From Sutcliffiella horikoshii (GTDB lineage: Bacteria; Bacillota; Bacilli; Bacillales; Bacillaceae_I): a stretch of DNA of 64,000 bases. The position numbers were made by a program, and so were the translations under genes. Positions 49,435 to 59,274 of the stretch are shown here, piece by piece. Position 1 is the first letter of the stretch; each line of letters begins with the position of its first letter. Under the pieces are notes generated by a model, which did no database searches, was not told the DNA's origin, and saw nothing but the letters and a program-made list of their open reading frames with translations. The stretch covers positions 290,001 to 354,000 of the forward strand of contig NZ_CP082918.1 in NCBI RefSeq assembly GCF_019931755.1. The letters run 5' to 3'.

Positions 49435-49610
49435 TAAGTTGTTTTATTTTTGATCTAAATGTAATGTTTTTTGTTACAGATGATAAATGCTCTTTTAGTC
49501 CGATGGTTTAAGTCTCTTTTTGTGTAAACTGTAACTATTTTAAGTTCAGTTTACTGCTATAAATCTTATGAGGTTTCATTCAATAAAATAAAGAAAGGTG
49601 TGATAAATGT

Positions 49611-49790
49611 ATGGGTATGTCAAATGCAAAACATAGACACGTTTGCGACAAATGCCTAACGATAACGAAAGAAATTGGTCATTGTCCTAAATGTGGCCAT
49701 TCCGAATTACGACCATTCATGTTTTTTTTACAGAGTGGGGGCAAATATCATGTCGTAAATACAAATTCAGTAAAGCAAGAAACTGCATGA
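49611..49790 (+). CDS. Small zinc-ribbon protein
   Basis: 59 aa. Two CxxC pairs, C-D-K-C at residues 12-15 and C-P-K-C at 26-29, form a zinc ribbon; the tail K-Y-H-V-V-N-T-N-S-V-K-Q-E-T-A is short. Start at 49611 (or ATG 49617); AAAGGTGTG lies upstream. I do not know the function. It precedes the oxidoreductase gene by 72 bp. Confidence 0.65.
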   Translation: MGMSNAKHRHVCDKCLTITKEIGHCPKCGHSELRPFMFFLQSGGKYHVVNTNSVKQETA

Positions 49791-49862
49791 TAAACAGGGA
49801 AGTTCACTTATTCACAAAGGAAGACTGATAGGTTGGTTTTGAAAGGGGAGAGTTTAAAAAGT

Positions 49863-50807
49863 ATGAATAAATTTGAAAAGCATAAAGGTTTTTCACGCAC
49901 ATTCCAAGAAAACAAACTTTCACTTGGGTTATTCTTTCCTTTAGAAGCATATAAGGGAAGTATCCCGGTTATGGATTTAAAGCAACAGATAGATCTTGCC
50001 CGGATAGCTGAGGAGGCTAATTTTGCTTCTTTATTTGTTAGGGATGTTCCATTGAATGACCCGTCCTTTGGTGATGTTGGTCAAATATATGATCCTTGGG
50101 TTTTTCTAGGTTACTTAGCAGCTCAAACAAAAGAGATTGCATTAGGGACAGGGAGCATTGTGACGACACTACATCATCCACTTGATCTAGCGAAAGCTGC
50201 TGCATCTGTAGATCAAATATCCAATCAAAGGCTTCTCTTGGGTATTGCAACTGGAGACCGACCTATTGAATTTTCAGCATATAAAGTTAACCGAGAAGAA
50301 CGAACAGAATTATTTCAAGAGGCACTTATTGTTATGAAAGAGGCATGGAAACAGTCATTCCCACTGATCGACTCACAAAGAGTTGGATTAGAACAAGGAG
50401 ACCTCTTGCCGAAACCCGTTTTATCAGATATTCCTTCTTTCGTGACAGGGCGTTCAGGGCAGTCACTAGAGTGGATAGCTGAAAACAGTGACGGTTGGAT
50501 TAGTTATCCGCGAAATATTGATGTACAAGCTAAACTCATTAATGATTGGCGTTCTTTAACGTATGATTTCCAGCCATTTTCTCAATCGCTTTATATTGAT
50601 TTAGCAGAAGATCCGGATGAAGGCCCTACTCCTATTCACCTTGGGTTTAGGAGCGGATACAAATTTTTCATTGAATATCTGAATCGCTTACAAGAAATTG
50701 GAGTTAATCATGTTATTCTGAATTTAAAATATGGTCAACGTCCGGCAAAGGATGTAATTAATGATTTAGGAGAAAAGGTAGTACCTAGGTTTCCTGCATT
50801 TAAGTAA
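49863..50807 (+). CDS. Luciferase-like (LLM class) flavin oxidoreductase
   Basis: 314 aa from the ATG at 49863; an upstream in-frame start at 49833 is possible. TIM-barrel bacterial-luciferase family: A-R-I-A-E-E-A-N-F-A-S-L-F-V-R-D near residue 44, L-G-T-G-S-I-V-T-T-L-H-H-P near 90-102 and G-R-S-G-Q-S near 197. These enzymes use F420 or FMN; in Bacillus FMN is likely. It resembles the BA3436-type subgroup, from memory. The substrate is unknown. Confidence 0.8.
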   Translation: MNKFEKHKGFSRTFQENKLSLGLFFPLEAYKGSIPVMDLKQQIDLARIAEEANFASLFVRDVPLNDPSFGDVGQIYDPWVFLGYLAAQTKEIALGTGSIVTTLHHPLDLAKAAASVDQISNQRLLLGIATGDRPIEFSAYKVNREERTELFQEALIVMKEAWKQSFPLIDSQRVGLEQGDLLPKPVLSDIPSFVTGRSGQSLEWIAENSDGWISYPRNIDVQAKLINDWRSLTYDFQPFSQSLYIDLAEDPDEGPTPIHLGFRSGYKFFIEYLNRLQEIGVNHVILNLKYGQRPAKDVINDLGEKVVPRFPAFK

Positions 50808-50830
50808 CATTTAATTGAATAAGAGATTGA

Positions 50831-51924
<1,094 letters not shown>

Positions 51925-52001
51925 TAGGAAACTGACTAAATCCGTGAAAGTTCAATCCTTACTAGACTATTAAAATGAAAAGTATATCGGGGGAATAATA
52001 C

Positions 52002-52865
52002 ATGAAAATGTTAGTTACAGGTGCGACAGGAAAATTAGGATCTAAAATTGTAGAGGCTTTATTAAAAAAGGTACCAGGAAACCAATTAGCTGTAAGTGTT
52101 CGTAATCCAGAGAAAGCTGAAGGATTGCGGGCTCGAGGAGTAGATGTCCGAAAAGGTGATTTTGATTATCCAGAAACACTTGATGCGGCTTTTGCTGGCG
52201 TTGATCGCTTGCTAATTATCTCTGCGGATGGGGAAAATGAAACAAGAATACGACAACACGCGAATGCAATAGCTGCGGCCGAGCGTGCTGGAGTGAAATT
52301 TATTGCTTATACTAGCATAGCGAATGCAAAGGAAAGTGAAAACTTCCTTGCTCCAACGCATAAAGCAACAGAAGAAGCTATCATGAAAACAGGTATTCCT
52401 TATTCATTTTTAAGAAATAATTGGTACTTGGAAAATGAAATTTCAAGTATTCAAGGTGTTCTAGCAGGTGCTCCTTGGGTGACATCAGCAGGAAATGGTA
52501 AGGTAGGATGGGCATTACAACAAGATTACGCAGATGCTGCGGTTGCGGTATTGACTGGTAATGGGCACGAAAATTCTATCTACGAGCTTTCTGGAAAACT
52601 ATTAACTCAGGAAGAGTTTGTATCAGCTCTTGGTAATGTATTGGGGAAAGAAGTACCTTTACAACAAGTTGATGACAATACTTATGCAGACATTATGAAA
52701 GGTGCAGGTGTACCAGATTTTCTAATTCCTTTTCTTGTGGAAATCCAAACAGGCATTAGAGAAGGTACGCTTGAAGTCGAAAGCAATGACTTCGAAAAAC
52801 TTCTTGGGCGTTCAGCTACACCAATTAGTGACGGACTCAATCAAGTTGTTAATGATATCTCTTAA
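52002..52865 (+). CDS. NmrA/QorB-like NAD(P)-binding oxidoreductase
   Basis: 287 aa atypical SDR. V-T-G-A-T-G-K-L-G at residues 5-13 binds NADPH; Y-T-S-I-A-N-A near 103 and L-R-N-N-W-Y-L-E-N near 138 match the quinone oxidoreductase 2 (QorB/YtfG) group, which reduces quinones. The exact substrate is unknown. GGGGGAA ribosome site; followed by a terminator. Confidence 0.85.
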   Translation: MKMLVTGATGKLGSKIVEALLKKVPGNQLAVSVRNPEKAEGLRARGVDVRKGDFDYPETLDAAFAGVDRLLIISADGENETRIRQHANAIAAAERAGVKFIAYTSIANAKESENFLAPTHKATEEAIMKTGIPYSFLRNNWYLENEISSIQGVLAGAPWVTSAGNGKVGWALQQDYADAAVAVLTGNGHENSIYELSGKLLTQEEFVSALGNVLGKEVPLQQVDDNTYADIMKGAGVPDFLIPFLVEIQTGIREGTLEVESNDFEKLLGRSATPISDGLNQVVNDIS

Positions 52866-52940
52866 ACACTGAATCATTTTAAGTATTAAGACGACAAACC
52901 CTTGCTATTATTGAGTATTAGTATGATATATAAAATTTTA

Positions 52941-52985
52941 TGAGGCTTTCCATAAGTTTAGTAACTATGGGGAGTCTCTTTGTTT
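52941..52985 (+). terminator. Terminator after the QorB-like gene
   Basis: GAGGCTTTCCATA and TATGGGGAGTCTC form a 13-bp stem with G-U pairs, followed by TTTG. Confidence 0.75.
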
Positions 52986-53101
52986 ATGATTGAAAAAACA
53001 TTAAATGTTTATGGCTTTTGAAAACAATACATCCACCCCCACTTTTAAAACCCCACAATTCCGGGTATAAAAACCCTATATGATTGTGAGGGGACAGCCA
53101 C

Positions 53102-54061
53102 ATGATAAGAATAGCCGGAATGACAAGGGATCATCAAATCACCAAAAACATTAACATCAATAACCTCGATAGAAACGCCTATAAATGGATTTGGGTTGAC
53201 TTTAACCAGCCTACGGAAGAGGAAATAAAACATTTAGACAGTACTTTTCAATTCCATCCATTGGCGATAGAGGATTGCATACATAGACTACAGCGGCCGA
53301 AGCTTGATCATTATGAGGATCATACTTTTTTCGTGACGCACAGTATTCAGGAAAAGGATGAGGAGCTTCATAAGGAGGAAGTGAATTTCTTTTTAGGGGA
53401 AAATTATGTCGTGAGTTTTCATCAGGCACCTTCTAAAGAGGTGGATGAGGTGTGGAAGAGCTTAGACAAGCCACCCAAAGACGTGGAAAATTGGGATGAA
53501 TATTATGTGTTTTATGAAATCCTGGATGACATTGTCGATAATTATTTTCCGTTCCTTTATAAGCTGGAGGACCAGCTGGACAAAATCGAGGAGAACACGC
53601 AAGATAAATCAATGAATCAGCTGATGGAAGAGCTGTTCGATACAAGGTATTCCTTATTGGAGCTAAGACATACGATCAACCCAATGCGTGATCTGCTGTA
53701 CCGCATGCTCAATAATCATCGTCTGGATGGGGTGATGAAAAGAAAAGAGTACTTCGCGGATATTTATGACCATCTCTTGAAGCTTTCTGACTTGATTACC
53801 TCCAACCGGGAATTGACGGCGGACATTCGGGATAATTACCTTTCCTTGAACTCCCATCAAGCCAACAATGTGATGAAGGTCCTTACCATCATCACGTCCA
53901 TCTTCGCACCATTGACTTTTATAGCGGGAATCTACGGGATGAACTTTCAAAACATGCCTGAGCTGACTTGGAGATACGGATACTTTGTGGCGCTTGGAGT
54001 CATGGCCGTCATGGGGATAAGCTTGTTTATTTGGTTTAAGTGGAAGGGTTGGTTTAAGTGA
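53102..54061 (+). CDS. corA: CorA family magnesium/cobalt transporter
   Basis: 319 aa. A large N-terminal cytoplasmic domain (H-P-L-A-I-E-D-C near residue 57), two C-terminal membrane helices and the signature Y-G-M-N-F between them near residue 280, with the basic tail F-K-W-K-G-W-F-K. A homopentameric Mg2+ channel. Its last 151 bp are repeated at 55103 and 56295, so the locus has been rearranged at this gene's 3' end. Confidence 0.93.
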   Translation: MIRIAGMTRDHQITKNININNLDRNAYKWIWVDFNQPTEEEIKHLDSTFQFHPLAIEDCIHRLQRPKLDHYEDHTFFVTHSIQEKDEELHKEEVNFFLGENYVVSFHQAPSKEVDEVWKSLDKPPKDVENWDEYYVFYEILDDIVDNYFPFLYKLEDQLDKIEENTQDKSMNQLMEELFDTRYSLLELRHTINPMRDLLYRMLNNHRLDGVMKRKEYFADIYDHLLKLSDLITSNRELTADIRDNYLSLNSHQANNVMKVLTIITSIFAPLTFIAGIYGMNFQNMPELTWRYGYFVALGVMAVMGISLFIWFKWKGWFK

Positions 54062-54083
54062 GATACCTATATGTAGACTGAAG

Positions 54084-54110
54084 CGAGTATGAAACCTATA
54101 CTCGTTTTTT
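54084..54110 (+). terminator. Terminator after corA (first copy)
   Basis: CGAGTAT, 7-base loop, ATACTCG, TTTTTT. The same terminator recurs at 55276-55302 in the second unit. Between it and the collagen-like gene (54111-54406) I see no credible gene. Confidence 0.85.
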
Positions 54111-54406
54111 GTTTTGAGAACTAAATAAAAAACAGCATAGTTAATCCAATGAGAAAGAAATCAGTAGCGCGGACTATTGGGGAGATGATTGGATATGGAA
54201 AGTGGTTAAGCCATTATAGAAGTAAGCCGACCTTGAAAATTTTATCCGAAGACGAACCCACCTGGCTAAATATTTCGAAAGTAGGTAGCCCATGCTCCGC
54301 TCAAACGGAAATTAGGTACTTTTATATTTACCTAACCGTTTAAAAAGTCCAAGCGTTTTTATTTTTATCGCATAACTTGAGGTAGTAGGACTGGAGGTGA
54401 TTAGCT

Positions 54407-54967
54407 TTGAAGAGGAAAAAATACTCCGATTGTAGTTGTCATATATTCCCGGTTTTGAAATCAACAAAATATGACTGTCCTCTTGGAAGACGCGGTCCAA
54501 CAGGTCCACCAGGCCCACCAGGTCCACCAGGTCCACCAGGTCCACCAGGTCCAGCTGGAGGAATTGGTTTTTTTGGGTTTGACCAAACTGGAGAGGGTGC
54601 AGTGTTAACTCCTGAAGTTGAAACTACTGTGTTGACGGTGTCTGTAAATTCTGACGCTGACCAATCAGTAAAAATAGATTCGGTAGCAGCAGTAGATATT
54701 ATAGTAGGTTTGTCTACTACTTTTCAGTTCACAATAGAGTATTCTTTGTATAGGGATGATATCCTTTTGGCTACTATCGTAGAAAATGACGAAGGAGATA
54801 AACCAGGTGGGATTGTACGCTTATTTAGCAATATTCCTAATTTAACTTGGGTTGATACACCTGGTTCTGGTATGCACACTTATGAGATTCGATTAACTGT
54901 AAGAGGGTCTAACATATTAACAGCCACTACAAGTACTAGGTCTTTAAATGTCTTTGCATTAGATTAG
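54407..54967 (+). CDS. Collagen-like spore-surface type protein, copy 1
   Basis: 186 aa from a TTG, 8 bases after GGAGGT. An N-terminal part with Cys residues (C-S-C, C-P), then about eight Gly-X-Y triplets (residues 30-52; mostly G-P-P), then a ~130-residue beta-rich domain (F-G-F-D-Q-T-G-E-G-A, E-Y-S-L-Y-R-D-D, T-Y-E-I-R-L-T-V). The build recalls exosporium proteins such as BclA, but with a much shorter collagen stretch. The pro-rich run GGTCCACCA is repeated at the DNA level. Confidence 0.75.
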   Translation: MKRKKYSDCSCHIFPVLKSTKYDCPLGRRGPTGPPGPPGPPGPPGPPGPAGGIGFFGFDQTGEGAVLTPEVETTVLTVSVNSDADQSVKIDSVAAVDIIVGLSTTFQFTIEYSLYRDDILLATIVENDEGDKPGGIVRLFSNIPNLTWVDTPGSGMHTYEIRLTVRGSNILTATTSTRSLNVFALD

Positions 54968-55028
54968 AAATTAAGGCAACTCAGTAATCTCATTTATATT
55001 TATGTTGGGCGAGATAAGATTATTTGCT

Positions 55029-55102
55029 AGCGGTAGCAGGGGGACGGTCCTGTCACTTCCATCTAACTCCAAAAGAAGCATGGGAACCGCCCCCCCTGCT
55101 TT
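55029..55102 (+). repeat. REP-like hairpin element 4
   Basis: AGCAGGGGGACGGTCC on one side and GGGAACCGCCCCCCCTGCT on the other fold over a 35-base middle containing CACTTCCATC. Related in motif to elements at 36716, 37657 and 41733. Confidence 0.7.
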
Positions 55103-55253
55103 ATTGACGTTTATAGCGGGAATCTACGGGATGAACTTTCAAAACATGCCTGAGCTGACTTGGAGATACGGATACTTTGTGGCGCTTGGAGTCATGGCCG
55201 TCATGGGGATAAGCTTGTTTATTTGGTTTAAGTGGAAGGGTTGGTTTAAGTGA
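55103..55253 (+). pseudogene. corA 3' fragment, second copy
   Basis: Encodes only the last 49 residues of CorA (L-T-F-I-A-G-I-Y-G-M-N-F onwards) up to the stop, including the pore signature. No start signal of its own; a frame running in from the hairpin at 55002 has no ribosome site. A duplication fragment, not a gene. Confidence 0.9.
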
Positions 55254-55598
55254 GATACCTATATGTAGACTGAAGCGAGTATGAAACCTATACTCGTTTT
55301 TTGTTTTGAGAACTAAATAAAAAACAGCATAGTTAATCCAATGAGAAAGAAATCAGTAGCGCGGACTATTGGGGAGATGATTGGATATGGAAAGTGGTTA
55401 AGCCATTATAGAAGTAAGCCGACCTTGAAAATTTTATCCGAAGACGAACCCACCTGGCTAAATATTTCGAAAGTAGGTAGCCCATGCTCCGCTCAAACGG
55501 AAATTAGGTACTTTTATATTTACCTAACCGTTTAAAAAGTCCAAGCGTTTTTATTTTTATCGCATAACTTGAGGTAGTAGGACTGGAGGTGATTAGCT

Positions 55599-56159
55599 TT
55601 GAAGAGGAAAAAATACTCCGATTGTAGTTGTCATATATTCCCGGTTTTGAAATCAACAAAATATGACTGTCCTCTTGGAAGACGCGGTCCAACAGGTCCA
55701 CCAGGCCCACCAGGTCCACCAGGTCCACCAGGTCCACCAGGTCCAGCTGGAGGAATTGGTTTTTTTGGGTTTGACCAAACTGGAGAGGGTGCAGTGTTAA
55801 CTCCTGAAGTTGAAACTACTGTGTTGACGGTGTCTGTAAATTCTGACGCTGACCAATCAGTAAAAATAGATTCGGTAGCAGCAGTAGATATTATAGTAGG
55901 TTTGTCTACTACTTTTCAGTTCACAATAGAGTATTCTTTGTATAGGGATGATATCCTTTTGGCTACTATCGTAGAAAATGACGAAGGAGATAAACCAGGT
56001 GGGATTGTACGCTTATTTAGCAATATTCCTAATTTAACTTGGGTTGATACACCTGGTTCTGGTATGCACACTTATGAGATTCGATTAACTGTAAGAGGGT
56101 CTAACATATTAACAGCCACTACAAGTACTAGGTCTTTAAATGTCTTTGCATTAGATTAG
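55599..56159 (+). CDS. Collagen-like spore-surface type protein, copy 2
   Basis: 186 aa, identical in sequence to the protein at 54407-54967, with the same TTG start, ribosome site and upstream region. See that entry for domains. The identity shows that the duplication is very recent or that the copies are kept alike by recombination. Confidence 0.75.
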   Translation: MKRKKYSDCSCHIFPVLKSTKYDCPLGRRGPTGPPGPPGPPGPPGPPGPAGGIGFFGFDQTGEGAVLTPEVETTVLTVSVNSDADQSVKIDSVAAVDIIVGLSTTFQFTIEYSLYRDDILLATIVENDEGDKPGGIVRLFSNIPNLTWVDTPGSGMHTYEIRLTVRGSNILTATTSTRSLNVFALD

Positions 56160-56220
56160 AAATTAAGGCAACTCAGTAATCTCATTTATATTTATGTTGG
56201 GCGAGATAAGATTATTTGCT

Positions 56221-56294
56221 AGCGGTAGCAGGGGGACGGTCCTGTCACTTCCATCTAACTCCAAAAGAAGCATGGGAACCGCCCCCCCTGCTTT
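56221..56294 (+). repeat. REP-like hairpin element 5
   Basis: Exact copy of 55029-55102 in the second duplicated unit. Confidence 0.7.
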
Positions 56295-56445
56295 ATTGAC
56301 GTTTATAGCGGGAATCTACGGGATGAACTTTCAAAACATGCCTGAGCTGACTTGGAGATACGGATACTTTGTGGCGCTTGGAGTCATGGCCGTCATGGGG
56401 ATAAGCTTGTTTATTTGGTTTAAGTGGAAGGGTTGGTTTAAGTGA
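56295..56445 (+). pseudogene. corA 3' fragment, third copy
   Basis: Same 49 codons of the CorA C terminus as at 55103-55253. Identity ends just after the stop codon (GTGAGATA, then ACTAG instead of CCTAT), which marks the right edge of the duplicated unit. Confidence 0.9.
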
Positions 56446-56508
56446 GATAACTAGAAGTTTTGCGCAAATCTACTGAGGAGTGTCATTTTGCTTTCTTAAC
56501 AAAATGAT

Positions 56509-56551
56509 TGCCTAGAAGTTATCCTGTTGGAGGCAAGATAACTTCTAGGCA
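56509..56551. terminator. Strong hairpin terminator after the binding-protein gene
   Basis: TGCCTAGAAGTTATC and GATAACTTCTAGGCA are a 15-bp perfect inverted repeat with flanking A and T runs, just beyond the minus-strand gene ending at 56559. Another inverted repeat, TCATTTTG/CAAAATGA, lies at 56483-56507. Confidence 0.85.
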
Positions 56552-56558
56552 TTTTGTT

Positions 56559-57803
56559 TTATTCGTAGCTCATTTCTATTTCTTGATTAATTAATTCTTT
56601 TGCACTTTCTAATGTTTCTTTGACATCATCGCCCTCTGAAATAAATGTCAATGCATTAGCCATTGGATCCCAAACTGCTGAGAGTGCAGGTACTGGAGGG
56701 AAAGGCTTTGCATGCTCAAGTTGTGTTGCAAAACCAGTTAATAAAGGATCATTTTGAAATTCCTCGCTGCTAAGGATGGAAGATTTGGCTGGCATTTCTC
56801 CTGTTTCAGCAAAGTAATAGTTCAAAGATTCTTCATTTGTTAAATAAATTGCTAATTCTGTTGCCTCTTTTGGATATTCCGTGAACTCAGAAAGCATCCA
56901 GCCTTTTGTTCCTAAAAACGTTATAGGATGTTCCCCGTTCTCAAGCTTTGGTAGTGGAGCCGTTCCTAATTTATCTCCTAGTTGTTCTTGTAATTCCTTA
57001 AGTGCCCAAGGACCATTAATGATTGCGCCTACATCTCCTTCAGTAAATAAGCCACCTACAACATCCATTGTAATTCCTTGTGGGATGTACCCTTTTTCAA
57101 ACCAACTTTGAATTAATTGTCCACCTTGTTGAGCTCCTTCGCTTGCTATGCCTATATCGCTTGTATTATAGACATTGTTTTCTTGACCAAAAATCTCTGC
57201 TCCATACCCCGCCATAAATGGAAAGGAGAAATAGAAATCTATTGCAGGATATAAGAAACCAAACTTATTGTTTGGCATATCGGTTAATGATTTCGCGATT
57301 TCTTCTAAATCTGCCATTGTTTCCGGTGCTTCTGGAACAAGGTCTTTGTTATAGTAAAGCGCAAGTGATTCTACGACTGCAGGAAGTCCATAAACTTCTC
57401 CTTCAAAGCTTAAAGCTTCTACTGAACCTTCTGAATAAGTATCAAGAATTGCTTGATCCACTTCCATTGGTCGAACTAACCCTTTCACTGCCAAGCTTCC
57501 GATACCTGGTTGAAAGAACAAATCAGGACCTTTTCCAGCCGGGCCATCAAGTGACAATGCTTCTTCTTGTTTATCCATCGCAAATGGAAGGACTTTTACG
57601 GGAATACCTGTTTCGTCAGTAAATCCTTTTACTATTTCTTCAACCGCTGGAGCTTGATCTGTTGGTGTCCAAACTAATAATTCCTCTGGAGCACCTGCTT
57701 CACTTGTATCTGAATTACTATTCTGCGCTCTGTCTGGACCACAAGCAACTAAGAACATCAATACTAAAATTGAAGATAGAATAGCCAATTTATTTTTCAT
57801 CAT
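56559..57803 (-). CDS. Sugar ABC transporter substrate-binding lipoprotein (maltodextrin type)
   Basis: 414 aa. Lipoprotein signal with L-V-A-C-G, Cys21 lipidated; extracellular solute-binding family 1 fold with V-W-T-P-T-D near residue 44, G-P-D-L-F-F-Q near 95, Y-Y-N-K-D-L near 149 and N-G-P-W-A-L near 263. It resembles MalE/MalX-type maltose or maltodextrin binders. AGGGGGAG ribosome site. No permease or ATPase genes adjoin it; downstream lies the corA duplication. Upstream are LacI-type palindromes and a cre site. Confidence 0.85.
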   Translation of the reverse strand: MMKNKLAILSSILVLMFLVACGPDRAQNSNSDTSEAGAPEELLVWTPTDQAPAVEEIVKGFTDETGIPVKVLPFAMDKQEEALSLDGPAGKGPDLFFQPGIGSLAVKGLVRPMEVDQAILDTYSEGSVEALSFEGEVYGLPAVVESLALYYNKDLVPEAPETMADLEEIAKSLTDMPNNKFGFLYPAIDFYFSFPFMAGYGAEIFGQENNVYNTSDIGIASEGAQQGGQLIQSWFEKGYIPQGITMDVVGGLFTEGDVGAIINGPWALKELQEQLGDKLGTAPLPKLENGEHPITFLGTKGWMLSEFTEYPKEATELAIYLTNEESLNYYFAETGEMPAKSSILSSEEFQNDPLLTGFATQLEHAKPFPPVPALSAVWDPMANALTFISEGDDVKETLESAKELINQEIEMSYE

Positions 57804-57883
57804 AACTTTCTCCCCCTTTTAATTAATACGATAAGCATGTTAATTTTCGAGTTGAATAAGTGTTATCACCACCTTCCATGAGG

Positions 57884-57972
57884 GTTAATCGGTTAAGTGA
57901 TTAAAAAGTATTCTGATTATAAGCGCTTACAATTTAATCAACTTTAAGTAGATTAGGTTAACCGTTTAACCA
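57884..57972. promoter_or_regulatory. LacI-type operators and cre site before the binding-protein gene
   Basis: GGTTAATCGGTTAAGT (57884-57899) and GGTTAACCGTTTAACC (57957-57972) are palindromes close to the one before lacI (59066). Between them TATAAGCGCTTACA (57919-57932) matches the CcpA cre consensus. This suggests local repression plus carbon catabolite control. Confidence 0.75.
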
Positions 57973-58025
57973 AGTTTTTAAAATTTAAAGTGCTATATGT
58001 TAGTTAATAGCACTTCTAAATTTTT

Positions 58026-59054
58026 TTAGTTACGTTTCTGGGTCGATTCTCTAATGATAAGTTCTACTGGCATTTCAACCGTTTGATGTTCGATATCTAT
58101 TGATTCAATAGAATTTAAGAGTAGGTTTCCGGCTGTTTTTCCTTTTTCAATAATGTCTTGTCGGACTGTCGTTAAACTAGGCGTCGTATAGTTACTGATA
58201 GTTAAATCATCAAAACCGACAATCGAATAATCACCAGGAACTTGTTTACCTTGCTTTTGTAGAGCTTTAATAATTCCAATAGCCAACACATCTGACACCG
58301 TTACAATTCCTGTTAATTTTCGATTATAGTTTACAATCTTCTTCCCAATCTTTAATCCATTATCAAATGTAATATCTTTCGTTTCAAAAATTAACTTCTT
58401 ATCTAAGCTCAGACCAGCTTCTTGTAATGCTTTTTTATATCCCTCAAAACGCTTTGTGTCGACAGGGCTTGATGTAAGATTCGTAGCGACAAAACCGATG
58501 TCTTTGTGTCCCAAATCAATTAAATGTTTAGTTGCTAAATATCCACCATGTTCATCATTTACTTTCACATTATCAAATAGATTTGTATATTCCTCATAAG
58601 TATCAATAAGGACAGTTGGAATGTTAAGCGCTTTCAATTCATTGTATAAGTTTTGGGAGAACATCCCCAAGAATATCAATCCATCTAAATTTCTTTTCTT
58701 TACCCAATTTCTACATTCTTCAGGATTGCCAACACCTGCGATCATCGTATCAAACTTACGGTTTCGAGCGACTGACTCCACTCCGCTAACAAACTCGTTG
58801 TAATATAAGTTGTTCTTAAACACCGAAGCCGGTGAATCTTCCACTAACGGGAGCATTATTCCAATCAGATTGGATTTCTTCTTTGACAAGCTAATGGCGG
58901 TAAAATCAGGGTAGTAATTTAAAACTTCAACCGCTTCAAGTACTCGCCGCTTTGTATCATCCGATACTTTTTTTACACCGTTTAGTACATAGGATACGGT
59001 TGCAGGCGATACTTCCGCATATTTAGCTACATCTTTAATAGTTGTTTTTTTCAT
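58026..59054 (-). CDS. LacI family transcriptional regulator
   Basis: 342 aa. N-terminal helix-turn-helix T-T-I-K-D-V-A-K-Y-A-E-V-S-P-A-T-V-S-Y-V (residues 3-22) and hinge, then a periplasmic-binding-protein-like effector domain. AGGAAAAG ribosome site. Palindromes GGTTAACCGGTTAAC-type lie in front of this gene and in front of the binding-protein gene just downstream, so it probably represses both and responds to a sugar, likely a maltodextrin. Confidence 0.88.
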   Translation of the reverse strand: MKKTTIKDVAKYAEVSPATVSYVLNGVKKVSDDTKRRVLEAVEVLNYYPDFTAISLSKKKSNLIGIMLPLVEDSPASVFKNNLYYNEFVSGVESVARNRKFDTMIAGVGNPEECRNWVKKRNLDGLIFLGMFSQNLYNELKALNIPTVLIDTYEEYTNLFDNVKVNDEHGGYLATKHLIDLGHKDIGFVATNLTSSPVDTKRFEGYKKALQEAGLSLDKKLIFETKDITFDNGLKIGKKIVNYNRKLTGIVTVSDVLAIGIIKALQKQGKQVPGDYSIVGFDDLTISNYTTPSLTTVRQDIIEKGKTAGNLLLNSIESIDIEHQTVEMPVELIIRESTQKRN

Positions 59055-59065
59055 CTTTTCCTCCA

Positions 59066-59081
59066 GGTTAACCGGTTAACT
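59066..59081. promoter_or_regulatory. LacI-type operator upstream of the lacI gene
   Basis: GGTTAACCGGTTAACT, an almost perfect palindrome 12 bases before the start codon, implying autoregulation. Confidence 0.8.
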
Positions 59082-59212
59082 CCTTGTGTTATAAGATTAA
59101 TACATTTCAATAAAAGTTGTCAATATGCTTTATTTTTTGGCAGGATCGTTCTTTCAATATGAAGCATGATATCTGCTACAATAATGATTTTCCGCATTAC
59201 CCTAGTCAACAT

Positions 59213-59253
59213 AAAAAAACAGCATACCTAACCCCTCCGGATTAAGTATGCTG
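59213..59253 (-). terminator. Terminator after guaC
   Basis: On the minus strand CAGCATACTTAA pairs with TTAGGTATGCTG, followed by TTTTTTT, 22 bases beyond the guaC stop. Confidence 0.9.
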
Positions 59254-59274
59254 CCATGTTTGTTCCCCTAAACC

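Larger units (their letters stand above)
53911..56446 (+). repeat. 1192-bp tandem duplication (two units plus a partial third)
   Basis: Unit 1 is 53911-55102, unit 2 55103-56294, and a third copy of only the first ~152 bases is 56295-56446. Each unit starts with the 3' end of corA and contains the corA terminator, a collagen-like gene and a REP-like hairpin. Apart from one base near the junction (ATTGACT against ATTGACG) I see no difference between the copies, so the duplication is recent. Confidence 0.95.

Noticed and set aside
54149..54343. 64-codon open frame between corA and the collagen-like gene (and its duplicate at 55341-55535)
   Set aside because: No ribosome binding site, no recognisable domain; duplication of the DNA explains why it occurs twice.
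55002..55253. 83-codon frame joining the REP-like hairpin to the CorA C terminus
   Set aside because: It is a chance join of hairpin DNA to a duplicated corA fragment with no start signal.
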